Shown: in pieces, positions 1 to 6,232 of the stretch | Numbering within the stretch: position 1 is the stretch's first letter | Layout of the letters: every line of letters begins with the position of its first letter | NCBI GenBank assembly: GCA_030627145.1 | Contig: DAOUSQ010000054.1 | Location: 1 to 6,994, forward strand | Origin: Syntrophomonadaceae bacterium | GTDB lineage: Bacteria; Bacillota_B; Syntrophomonadia; Syntrophomonadales; Syntrophomonadaceae | Reading direction: 5' to 3' | Length of the DNA stretch: 6,994 nt | Program-made: the position numbers and the translations under genes | Notes under the pieces: model-generated | The model's input: the letters and a program-made list of their open reading frames with translations, nothing else | Told to the model about the DNA's origin: nothing | Database searches by the model: none

Positions 1-829
1 AAAAGATTTTGTCATTTAATACAGCCAGTCTTTTTATATCTTTTGTCAGATCACTAAAAAGCTGAGGCTGTAAAGATTGGGGTCCGTCAGACAGAGCCTG
101 TTCAGGTTGCTGATGAACCTCTATCATTAAACCGTCGGCTCCTGCCGCGACTGCAGCCCTGGCAACCGGTGCAACCAGGGCACGCCTTCCTGTCGCATGG
201 CTAGGATCCACAATTACCGGTAAATGTGATAACTCTTTTACCAGAGCAGCTGCCCCGATATCAACTGTGTTGCGTGTCATTTCCTCAAAAGTACGTATAC
301 CACGCTCACATAATATAACTCTTTCATTACCGGCATTAAGTATATATTCGCTGGCTAATAACCATTCTTCTATAGTAGCAGCAAAACCTCTTTTAAGGAT
401 AACCGGCTTGCCTGATCTTCCTGCTTCCTTTAACAGGGTAAAGTTTTGCATATTACGGCTTCCTATTTGAATAATATCACTGTAATAACAAACATTATCC
501 ATATCCCTTACATCAACAACTTCAGTAACTACCGGTAAACCCGTAAGTTCACGAGCTTCCGCCAGTATTTTTAAACCTTCTAACCCTAATCCAGCAAAAG
601 AGTACGGAGAAGTTCGTGGTTTATATGCTCCGCCGCGTAATATATGCACACCCATATCCTTTATCAACATAACTATTTCCAGATACTTATCTCGTGATTC
701 AACAGCACGGGGTCCGGCTATCATCGTACAATAACCTTCCCCAATTTTAATAACCTTTGATTTACAATTAATATCAATTACAGTATTCAAAGATTTTTCC
801 TGCCGGGCCGCCAACTTATATACATACAT
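1..829 (-). CDS. aroF: 3-deoxy-D-arabino-heptulosonate 7-phosphate (DAHP) synthase, type I-beta, short form; 3' end cut by window edge
   Basis: This enzyme condenses phosphoenolpyruvate and erythrose 4-phosphate to DAHP, the first step of the shikimate pathway, in the cytoplasm. 276 codons are visible and no stop is reached. Family motifs are clear: RGGAYKPRTSPYSF (65-78), TEVVD (102-106), QIGSRNMQNF (121-130), KPVILKRG (141-148), CERGIRTFE (174-182), VDPSHATGRR (207-216), IEVH (236-239) and LSDGPQSL (246-253). The start at 829 follows AGGAGG with a 7-nt spacer, and an in-frame TAA lies just upstream (848-850). The N-terminal ferredoxin-like/ACT-type domain of the Thermotoga enzyme is therefore absent, as in the short Pyrococcus form, which suggests little or no feedback inhibition. 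From the family length, the end should lie within a residue or so beyond the window. Oddity: residue 41 is Arg in AGPRAVES, where AGPC is expected; that Cys is a metal ligand. The other ligands, His211, Glu237 and Asp248, are present. The gene follows trpF by 101 bp on the same strand and probably belongs to the trp operon. Identity is sure; activity is in doubt. Confidence 0.95.
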   Translation of the reverse strand, partial: MYVYKLAARQEKSLNTVIDINCKSKVIKIGEGYCTMIAGPRAVESRDKYLEIVMLIKDMGVHILRGGAYKPRTSPYSFAGLGLEGLKILAEARELTGLPVVTEVVDVRDMDNVCYYSDIIQIGSRNMQNFTLLKEAGRSGKPVILKRGFAATIEEWLLASEYILNAGNERVILCERGIRTFEEMTRNTVDIGAAALVKELSHLPVIVDPSHATGRRALVAPVARAAVAAGADGLMIEVHQQPEQALSDGPQSLQPQLFSDLTKDIKRLAVLNDKIF

Positions 830-930
830 AACAAATCCTCCTCTAGCTTAATTAAGCAGCTCTCTTTAATCTTTTAACGGCATGCTCCTTTTGTTTGCTT
901 TTTTACTCCTGTTTTTAGCCGCATATAATA
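830..930 (-). other. trpF-aroF intergenic spacer with aroF ribosome-binding site and a 12-bp palindrome
   Basis: This is the longest gap inside the biosynthetic cluster. It contains the strong aroF Shine-Dalgarno AGGAGG at 842-837. Just upstream is a perfect 12-bp palindrome, GCTTAATTAAGC, at 857-846. As RNA the palindrome could form only a 4-bp stem with an AAUU loop, so it is not a terminator; as DNA it could be an operator, but nothing ties it to a known regulator. Two further GGAG motifs lie near 909 and 886 without a plausible gene behind them. I see no intrinsic terminator and no convincing -35/-10 pair, so transcription probably reads through from trpF. Confidence 0.5.
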
Positions 931-1560
931 CTATAATTTGAATATATCGGCTTCTGCTTTCTGAACCGCGTTTACAAACATCTCAACTTTCAAAGGATCT
1001 TTTCCTCTTTGAGGAAATTCAACTCCACTGGAAACATCTACTGCCATAGGCCGAACATTTCTTACGACTGTAGCTACGTTCTCATGATTAAGCCCTCCAG
1101 CCAGTATTATCCGTTCCAGTTCTTTTATTTTTTCAAGCCACTGCCAGTCAAAGCTGATTCCACTCCCGCCTCGCACAGCAGGACTAAATGTATCAAAAAG
1201 ATAAGCCCAGGGATGCCACTGCTTCACATAGTCAGGGTCAACTGGACCGGTAACACTAAAGCTTTTTATAACCGGAATATTTAATTCTTCCACATACTCA
1301 GGAGACTCATCACCATGCAGCTGTACAATATCCAGAGAACATGTCTGTGCTATATATTTAACAGAATCTATTTTTTCATTTACAAATACACCGATTTTAA
1401 AAACACCTGTATCCAACTGGTGGTTTATTTCAGCAGCCTTTTCCACCTCTATTTGCCGGGGAGAAGCAGCAAAAACTTCTCCAATAGCCCAAACCCCAAA
1501 GCTGCTTACCATTTTTGCTTCTTCTAAAGTTCTTATCCCGCATATCTTAATTCTCGTCAT
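931..1560 (-). CDS. trpF: phosphoribosylanthranilate isomerase
   Basis: TrpF performs the Amadori rearrangement of N-(5-phosphoribosyl)anthranilate to CdRP, the third step of tryptophan synthesis, in a single TIM-barrel domain. The 209-residue length is normal. KICGIR (5-10) carries the catalytic Cys7. VQLHGDE (79-85), LFDTFSP (121-127, catalytic Asp123), SFDW (136-139), ILAGGLNHENV (152-162) and VDVSSGVE (174-181) match the family and its phosphate-binding loops. The start codon shares an ATGA with the trpC stop, so translation is probably coupled; GAGGGG sits 5 nt upstream of the ATG. Slight oddities are Trp24 and Glu28 in GVWAIGEVF, where relatives usually have GADALGFVF. These residues lie outside the catalytic pair and the frame is intact, so I take it as functional. 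Confidence 0.97.
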   Translation of the reverse strand: MTRIKICGIRTLEEAKMVSSFGVWAIGEVFAASPRQIEVEKAAEINHQLDTGVFKIGVFVNEKIDSVKYIAQTCSLDIVQLHGDESPEYVEELNIPVIKSFSVTGPVDPDYVKQWHPWAYLFDTFSPAVRGGSGISFDWQWLEKIKELERIILAGGLNHENVATVVRNVRPMAVDVSSGVEFPQRGKDPLKVEMFVNAVQKAEADIFKL

Positions 1561-2339
1561 ATTTTCCCCTCTTCCCGGTAATGTACTAATTCCCTCAGTT
1601 TCTCGCCAGGATTAGAGGCCCTTACCAGGGTTTCCCCAATCAGGGCAGCACTAAATCCATTCTCTTCTAATAATTTTAAGTCCTGGACTGACTTTATCCC
1701 GCTTTCACTAACCTTAATTAAAGAATCCGGTATCGATTCTCCAAGTTCCAGACTGTTATTGATATCAACAGTAAAATCTTTAAGATTGCGGTTATTTATA
1801 CCTATCATACGAACGGGTAAATCCAGGGCAAGTTGTAACTCTGTAGGATCATGAACCTCCACCAGCGGCTCAAGCCTAATTTCCAGACTTTTTTCACTAA
1901 GGTACAGTAATTTTTCATAGTCAAATAAAGCAGCAATCAACAAAACCAGGTCCGCACCCAGCTGTAATGATTCATATAACTGCAGTTCATGAATAATAAA
2001 ATCTTTGCGTAACAGCGGGATATTAACTTCCTTCCTCACCTCTTGCAGATATTCCCTGCTGCCTTCAAAAAAATTTTTCTCGGTTATTACTGAAATTATG
2101 GAAGCTCCATTATCAACATAATCGTGAGCTCTTGTCCGCGGATCAAATTCTTCACATAACATTCCCTTTATCGGGGAGGCTTTCTTAAGTTCAGCTATAA
2201 CTGCTACCTCCCCATTTTTTTCTTTAAAAAATTTATAAGGTTCAAAACATTGAATTTTAGGTTCAATGTTATCTATATTCAGTGAAGCTATTAACTCTTT
2301 TATCTCAGGCTTTTTCGCTTCTACAATACGATTTAACAT
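1557..2339 (-). CDS. trpC: indole-3-glycerol-phosphate synthase
   Basis: TrpC closes the ring of CdRP to give indole-3-glycerol phosphate, releasing CO2 and water. At 260 residues it is a normal-length, single-function enzyme, not the fused TrpC-TrpF of enterobacteria. The catalytic set is visible: Glu50 and Lys52 in IAELKKASPIKG (48-59), Lys112 in RKDF (111-114), Glu161 in LVEVHD, the asparagines of GINNRN (180-185), Glu212 in VSESGIKS (210-217) and the phosphate-binding IGETLVRA (234-241). The usual KxSPSKG loop reads KASPIKG here, a mild change. The gene overlaps the end of trpD by 7 bp in another frame and overlaps trpF by 4 bp. AAGGTG lies 5 nt before its ATG, inside trpD. Confidence 0.97.
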   Translation of the reverse strand: MLNRIVEAKKPEIKELIASLNIDNIEPKIQCFEPYKFFKEKNGEVAVIAELKKASPIKGMLCEEFDPRTRAHDYVDNGASIISVITEKNFFEGSREYLQEVRKEVNIPLLRKDFIIHELQLYESLQLGADLVLLIAALFDYEKLLYLSEKSLEIRLEPLVEVHDPTELQLALDLPVRMIGINNRNLKDFTVDINNSLELGESIPDSLIKVSESGIKSVQDLKLLEENGFSAALIGETLVRASNPGEKLRELVHYREEGKI

Positions 2340-3355
2340 TTTAACACCTTATCTCTGCTGTAGCTTATTAAATTCAGTAAAGTAGCCTTTGCTTTTCCAG
2401 AATCTATAGCCTCACAAGCCATTTCCATTCCCTCTTCCATGTCTTTGACCCGACCTGCAGTCATCAAAGCTGCAGCAGCATTCAAGACAACAGTATCCCT
2501 GTATGGTCCGGTTTTTCCCTCCAATACCTGCTGTATTATTCCGGCATTCGTTTGAATTTCCCCGCCTTTGATTGAATCCAGAGAAAAAGGAGTAATACCT
2601 AACTGCAGCGGGTCAATATCATAAATACTTAAACCCTCGGTCTTTATATCATAAACCCTGGTACCGCAAATAGGGCTAATTTCATCCATGCCATTTTCAG
2701 CATAAACTACCATGGACCTCTTGCGTCCCAAATGAAGAAGTGTTTCGGCAAGCGCTTCCTGCAGAGTAGGATCAGCAATCCCTACAACCTGATAAGAAAG
2801 CTTAAATGGATTTAATAAAGGCCCTAAAAAATTGAATATAGTTGCAACTCCTATTTGACGCCGCAATTTGCCAACCTGCTTGAGAATAGGATGATAATTA
2901 GGTGCAAAAAGAAAAGTAATTCCGACTTTATCCAGCAAATGCCGTGCCTCATCAGGACTGAGTTGAATATTAACACCTAACGCTTCCAGGACATCTGCGC
3001 TGCCTACTTTGCTCGTAGCAGCCCGGTTGCCGTGTTTAGCCACCGGCACTCCACAACTTGCAACAACCAGAGCTGCTGCAGTAGATATATTAAAAGTGCT
3101 TAAACCATCTCCACCTGTACCACAGGTATCAATAAGCTCTAAATCAGTATCAATTGTTATAGCCTCTTCATACAGTGCTTGAACAAAACCACCTATTTCT
3201 TCAGCTTTTTCTTTTCGTGTGCGCATCGCACTTACAAAAGCAGCTGCTTTTACTTCAAGAATATTATCATGTAAAAGCATTTTTGCTGCTGAATACGCCT
3301 CTTCAATATTTAAACTTTCTCCCCCTACTACTTTCTTTAAATAATTTTCAAACAT
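2333..3355 (-). CDS. trpD: anthranilate phosphoribosyltransferase
   Basis: TrpD transfers the phosphoribosyl group of PRPP to anthranilate, the second committed step of tryptophan synthesis. The 340-residue protein is the stand-alone form, not fused to TrpG. The N-terminal helical region is followed by the PRPP-binding DTCGTGGDGLSTFNIST (76-92), the KHGNRAATSKVGSADVLE block (107-124) and the anthranilate-site region FAPNYHP...GKLRRQIGVATIFNFLGPLLNP (150-183). GMDEIS (222-227) is the family's conserved acidic segment. The start at 3355 is preceded by AGGAG with an 8-nt spacer. That Shine-Dalgarno is the last element of a run of GAG/UAG triplets, so initiation of this gene in particular may be blocked by a TRAP-like protein. 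It is the only trp gene here, apart from trpE, with a real upstream gap (56 bp). Confidence 0.97.
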   Translation of the reverse strand: MFENYLKKVVGGESLNIEEAYSAAKMLLHDNILEVKAAAFVSAMRTRKEKAEEIGGFVQALYEEAITIDTDLELIDTCGTGGDGLSTFNISTAAALVVASCGVPVAKHGNRAATSKVGSADVLEALGVNIQLSPDEARHLLDKVGITFLFAPNYHPILKQVGKLRRQIGVATIFNFLGPLLNPFKLSYQVVGIADPTLQEALAETLLHLGRKRSMVVYAENGMDEISPICGTRVYDIKTEGLSIYDIDPLQLGITPFSLDSIKGGEIQTNAGIIQQVLEGKTGPYRDTVVLNAAAALMTAGRVKDMEEGMEMACEAIDSGKAKATLLNLISYSRDKVLKC

Positions 3356-3363
3356 TTAAAATT

Positions 3364-3391
3364 CTCCTCTCATCTAATCTCTTCTCATCTC
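3364..3391 (-). promoter_or_regulatory. TRAP-like RNA-binding site over the trpD ribosome-binding site
   Basis: Read on the minus strand, six triplets follow one another with exactly two bases between each: GAG (3391-3389), GAG (3386-3384), GAG (3381-3379), UAG (3376-3374), GAG (3371-3369) and GAG (3366-3364). The spacers are AU, AA, AU, AU and AG. The last GAG, with the preceding AG, forms the trpD Shine-Dalgarno AGGAG. TRAP (MtrB), the tryptophan-activated 11-subunit ring of Bacillus, binds GAG/UAG triplets spaced 2-3 nt apart, and in B. subtilis it represses translation of trpG and trpP by covering their ribosome sites this way. The layout is seen directly; binding by an MtrB homologue is inferred, since mtrB is not in the window. 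Six triplets are fewer than the 9-11 of the Bacillus sites. Confidence 0.7.
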
Positions 3392-3393
3392 CA

Positions 3394-3411
3394 GTTCTGC
3401 TTAACAGGAAC
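3394..3411 (-). other. possible small RNA hairpin upstream of the trpD triplet array
   Basis: Directly after the trpG stop, the minus-strand RNA GUUCCUGUUAAGCAGAAC can fold into a six-pair stem (GUUC-UG with CAGAAC) with one bulged C and a 5-nt loop. It ends three bases before the first GAG triplet. It has no U-tract and is not a terminator. In the B. subtilis trp leader a 5' stem-loop next to the triplets helps TRAP bind, so the position is suggestive, but a stem this short could be chance. Confidence 0.3.
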
Positions 3412-4005
3412 TTATGAAACACTCTGTCCTTTCCACTGGTCTTTTAGACCTAAGAAATTACTGAGCAGCTTCTTTCCTTCAACAGTCATAATCGATTCAG
3501 GATGAAATTGAACTCCTTCAACAGGTAAATACCGGTGTCTAACCCCCATAATTTCCCCTTCCTCACTACGGGCGCTTATTTCCAAACAAGGGGGGAGAAA
3601 TTCCTCTTCAACAGCCAGGGAATGGTAACGGGTAGCAGTAAAGGGTTCACTGAGGCCTTTATAAACAGTACGTCCATCATGATATATTGGCGAAACTTTC
3701 CCATGCATTAAGCGATAATTTATTACAATTCGACCACCAAATGCATAAGCTATTGCTTGATGTCCCAAACACACACCAAGAATTGGTATTCTACCGGAAA
3801 ACTTCTTTATAATCGGCACCGAAATACCAGCCTCCCGAGGACTGCAGGGTCCAGGTGAAATAACAATAGCAGTAGGGCCAAGTTTGGTAATTTCATCTGT
3901 GCTTACAGCATCATTCTTCACCACCAGCACTTCTTCCCCGAGTTCTTCAAAATATTGGACAAGGTTATAGGTAAATGAATCATAGTTATCTAACATTAAA
4001 ATCAC
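3412..4005 (-). CDS. trpG: anthranilate synthase component II (glutamine amidotransferase)
   Basis: TrpG hydrolyses glutamine and channels ammonia to TrpE for anthranilate formation. It is a class I amidotransferase of 197 residues, the usual length. The triad is present: Cys79 in GVCLGHQ (77-83), and His168 and Glu170 in VQFHPES (165-171). The oxyanion-hole loop SPGPCSP (50-56) and MHGKVSPI (100-107) are also intact. The start is GTG at 4005: the protein then begins MILMLDNYDSFTYN, as its relatives do, and GGAGG of the trpE 3' end lies 7 nt upstream. An ATG three codons later is the weaker alternative. Only two bases separate it from the trpE stop, so the two subunits are probably translationally coupled. 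No separate pab genes are seen, so a dual PabA role in folate synthesis is possible, as in B. subtilis. Confidence 0.97.
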   Translation of the reverse strand: MILMLDNYDSFTYNLVQYFEELGEEVLVVKNDAVSTDEITKLGPTAIVISPGPCSPREAGISVPIIKKFSGRIPILGVCLGHQAIAYAFGGRIVINYRLMHGKVSPIYHDGRTVYKGLSEPFTATRYHSLAVEEEFLPPCLEISARSEEGEIMGVRHRYLPVEGVQFHPESIMTVEGKKLLSNFLGLKDQWKGQSVS

Positions 4006-4007
4006 TT

Positions 4008-5501
4008 TTACTCCTCCGCCTTCTTTATCGCCAGCATAAGTGCCCGGGCCTTATTCAAAGTTTCTGCATGTTCATTTTCGGGAACAGAATCGGCAACAAT
4101 TCCAGCACCACTTTGCAGGTAATAAGTACCATTTTTATATAAAATTGACCTGATAGTTATACATGAATCCAGGAACCCATCAAAGGAAACAAAACCTGCC
4201 GCGCCTCCATAAGGTCCCCGGGGAACATTTTCCAGTTTATCTATAATTTCCATCGCCTTACGTTTGGGCGCCCCGGAAAGAGTACCCGCTGGGAAACAAG
4301 CCTTAAATGCTTCCAGAGCATCCATCTCTGGTTTAAGCTCACCCTCTACACCAGAAACTATGTGTACTACATGTGAATATTGTTCAAGCGTCATAAATTC
4401 ACTTATTGTCACTGTTCCCGCCCGACTTACCCGGCCCACATCATTACGACTTAAATCAACCAGCATAAGGTGCTCCGCTTTCTCCTTTTCATCTGCCAGT
4501 AATTCTTCTCCCATGATCTTATCAACATTTTTATCGCCCGTAATTTTACGGGTACCGGCTATAGGTCTGCTTTTAATACGACCATTTTCTATCTTAACCT
4601 GCATCTCAGGGGAAGCCCCCATTAGAACAGAATCGGGCAGCATATAATAAAACATATAAGGAGAAGGATTTAAACTGCGCAAATTCAGGTATACCTGCCA
4701 GGGATCAGCTTCACTTCTCTTCTTCCATCGTCTTGACAAAACAACCTGGAAAATATCGCCCTGCCTGATATGCTCCCGGGCCTGCTTTACCAGATTACAG
4801 AATTCTTCTTTTGTAACATTCACTTCAAATTCATCATCTAAATGCTTTTCATTCCTGCTATAGCTGTATTTTTTATCTTCCCCCTGATAATTCGAAGCCT
4901 GAAGTAACAGACTATCCAGCCGCTGATAGGCGTTCTTGTATACTATTTCTTCTGCCGCTTTACAAGTTCTAACCCATAAGATAGCAGTAAGCAGATGATT
5001 ATACCGGTCATAAACCAGAATTTCTCCAGGCATGAAAAAATATTGTCCTAAAAGACTGTTTTTTTGGCTGATAAGATTCTGATAATTTAGTCCGGCTTCA
5101 TATGTCCAGTAACCTATGAGCCCTCCACTGAAGAAGGGAAATTTAAGAAAAGGAACACGTGTTACCCTCAAAAATTCTTGAAATTTATCTTTATCCTGGG
5201 GATTATCTAGATATGAAGTGAGTTCAAGCAATGAATTAGAGGCAATAATAGAATAGCGCCCGTTTTCATGGCCGCTTAGGCTTTCCAGTAGACAGGAAGG
5301 CTTTGATGGATTCATTGATTTAAATAAATCGACTATATTTAAATCCTTCAGCCTGATCTGGGCGTAAAGAGGCACATAATCATAATTTTGGGACATAGCA
5401 ATGAATGTATCCCGGTTTGGAAAAACTACTGCCCCGGAAACAGGCAAACAAAAACCAGCACGATTCAATATGCTGGTATGGTGAAATTCACACCTGCTCA
5501 T
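4008..5501 (-). CDS. trpE: anthranilate synthase component I
   Basis: TrpE converts chorismate and ammonia to anthranilate, the first committed step to tryptophan. Counted from the start chosen here it has 497 residues. LLESLSG (71-77) is the tryptophan feedback-site motif. The chorismate-utilising domain carries RQGDIFQVVLSRRW (246-259), NPSPYMFYY (278-286), GASPEM (295-300), RPIAGTRK (312-319), LVDLSRND (347-354), YSHVVHIVSGVEG (375-387), FPAGTLSGAPK (403-413) and QSGAGIVADS (463-472). All are conserved, so it should be active and feedback-sensitive. The start is uncertain: the ATG at 5501 has AAAGGAG 11 nt upstream, while an in-frame ATG at 5525 would add eight residues encoded by the GAG-repeat leader and lacks a proper Shine-Dalgarno. 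Either way there is a 25-30 residue N-terminal extension before the segment (VVFPNRDTF) where most TrpE proteins begin. Confidence 0.96.
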   Translation of the reverse strand: MSRCEFHHTSILNRAGFCLPVSGAVVFPNRDTFIAMSQNYDYVPLYAQIRLKDLNIVDLFKSMNPSKPSCLLESLSGHENGRYSIIASNSLLELTSYLDNPQDKDKFQEFLRVTRVPFLKFPFFSGGLIGYWTYEAGLNYQNLISQKNSLLGQYFFMPGEILVYDRYNHLLTAILWVRTCKAAEEIVYKNAYQRLDSLLLQASNYQGEDKKYSYSRNEKHLDDEFEVNVTKEEFCNLVKQAREHIRQGDIFQVVLSRRWKKRSEADPWQVYLNLRSLNPSPYMFYYMLPDSVLMGASPEMQVKIENGRIKSRPIAGTRKITGDKNVDKIMGEELLADEKEKAEHLMLVDLSRNDVGRVSRAGTVTISEFMTLEQYSHVVHIVSGVEGELKPEMDALEAFKACFPAGTLSGAPKRKAMEIIDKLENVPRGPYGGAAGFVSFDGFLDSCITIRSILYKNGTYYLQSGAGIVADSVPENEHAETLNKARALMLAIKKAEE

Positions 5502-5538
5502 CTCATCATTCTCTCCTTTACTCATCTCATCTCATCTC
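5497..5538 (-). promoter_or_regulatory. TRAP-like GAG-repeat site over the trpE ribosome-binding site and start
   Basis: The minus-strand RNA contains GAGAUGAGAUGAGAUGAG (5538-5521), the idealised TRAP ligand pattern of GAG triplets with AU spacers. The period of five continues through AAG (5518-5516) to GAG (5513-5511). After a 6-nt gap come GAG (5504-5502) and GAG (5499-5497). That is seven GAG and one weaker AAG. The array contains the AAAGGAG Shine-Dalgarno (5519-5513) and the ATG at 5501, so a protein bound here would shut off trpE initiation. On the plus strand the core reads as a tandem CTCAT repeat. The repeat is certain; its role as a TRAP site is inferred from pattern and position. 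Confidence 0.7.
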
Positions 5539-5571
5539 GTCATATTAAATTTTACCTTCTACAATATGGCT

Positions 5572-5600
5572 ACTATAACTTAAATCAAATTTTCTGTCAA
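5572..5600 (-). promoter_or_regulatory. sigma-A-type promoter of the trp operon
   Basis: A consensus -35 TTGACA (5600-5595) is followed after exactly 17 bp by TATAGT (5577-5572), one base off TATAAT. Transcription would begin near 5565-5567, giving a leader of about 65 nt to the trpE ATG at 5501. No other comparably good promoter is seen ahead of trpE. The surrounding bases are very AT-rich, as expected for an UP-like region. Confidence 0.85.
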
Positions 5601-5647
5601 TATATTATGGTATAATTTATTTGCCAGTATTTGGTAGGCGTAAGTCT

Positions 5648-5818
5648 CTACAAATTATTCCCTCCAGCCAATAACACTATCAACCCAGAAAAAATCAGCA
5701 TGACACCCAGGAAAGAAAATATTGACAGTCTTTCCCCACGAACTATGAACCCGAGCATAGCCCCGGTTAAAGGTTCAGCCAGAGTAAGTGTAACTGCATT
5801 GGAAGCAGGAATTTTCTT
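5648..5818 (-). pseudogene. C-terminal remnant of an EamA/DMT-family membrane transporter
   Basis: The minus strand encodes about 56 residues ending at a TAG (5650-5648). They begin KKIPASNAVTLTLAEPLT, continue through GAMLGFIVRGERLS and end in a hydrophobic helix LGVMLIFSGLIVLLAGG. The pattern 'IPAS-A-TL-L-EPL-A-LG---GE-LS' followed by a last membrane helix is characteristic of the end of the second EamA domain (drug/metabolite exporters of about 300 residues with 10 helices). The other nine helices are missing. The frame stays open upstream to a TAA at 5923-5921, but that part is lysine-rich, AT-biased and unlike the family, and it has no start codon. I read this as the tail of a transporter gene lost by deletion just upstream of the trp promoter. 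Confidence 0.75.
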
Positions 5819-5851
5819 CGCAGATGCAAGGGAGCGTTCTTTTTGCTTCTT

Positions 5852-5875
5852 TTTTTCTATATATTTTTCTATATA
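5852..5875. repeat. 12-bp tandem repeat, two copies, AT-rich
   Basis: TTTTTCTATATA occurs twice back to back (5852-5863 and 5864-5875), followed by further TATA. It lies in the non-coding scar between the transporter remnant and the hypothetical fragment. It is probably slippage-generated low-complexity sequence; no function is evident. Confidence 0.7.
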
Positions 5876-5944
5876 TAATGAAGCAAGGTTATAATGCTGG
5901 AACTTCTCCTGATAATCCTTTTAAACTTTCTATTTTAAACCTTT

Positions 5945-6232
5945 TCATCTTCTATAAATCAATTTTTTCACAACTTCAAAAGCTTCAAAATACTGGGTTT
6001 CACCGCTTGTCCTCCAGCGGTTTAAAGTAAAAACCAGATAGTCTTTATTGAATAATGCAGAATCCAACTGACCTGGTGGCAATTCCATGGTCTTTTGCTC
6101 CACAATTTTCCCTGCTTGACTGTTATACAGATAAACCTGTGAGTTATCCTTCAGTGAAGCATCCTGTCTTACTACCACAAATTTATCCAGGCTTACCCTT
6201 TTTAATGGGCTGTAGCCATGTCTCATCAACAT
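5945..6232 (-). pseudogene. hypothetical protein fragment, probably frameshifted and 5'-truncated
   Basis: I do not recognise this product. The open frame gives 95 soluble, mixed-charge residues with alternating hydrophobic stretches (KFVVVRQD, QVYLYNSQAG, KDYLVFTLNRW) that suggest beta-strands; there is no signal peptide or membrane helix. The ATG at 6232 has no Shine-Dalgarno and directly follows an in-frame TAA. The overlapping frame from an ATG at 6251 encodes VNVDETWLQPIKK before stopping at 6183. Joining it by a single-base shift near the A-run at about 6200 to VSLDKFVVVRQD in the main frame makes a smoother protein. This points to a decayed gene whose 5' part is lost. It could also be a genuine small protein, but the missing ribosome site argues against that. 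Confidence 0.4.

Noticed and set aside
837..859. Possible third TRAP-like site upstream of aroF (UAG-AG-GAG near the Shine-Dalgarno)
   Set aside because: Only two properly spaced triplets are present; the nearest further GAG is too far away to count as an array.
883..893. Start of a small gene at the AAAAGGAGCATG motif between trpF and aroF
   Set aside because: The Shine-Dalgarno is only one base from the ATG and the frame stops after five codons.
4264..4647. 127-residue plus-strand open frame inside trpE
   Set aside because: It lies wholly antisense to conserved TrpE motifs, has no ribosome site and is rich in Ser/Thr/Pro as expected of a shadow frame.
5532..5543. Tiny leader ORF (Met-Thr-Arg-stop) ahead of trpE as an attenuator leader peptide
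   Set aside because: It has no Trp codons, no ribosome site and no downstream terminator/antiterminator pair. The ATGs arise from the GAGAU repeat.
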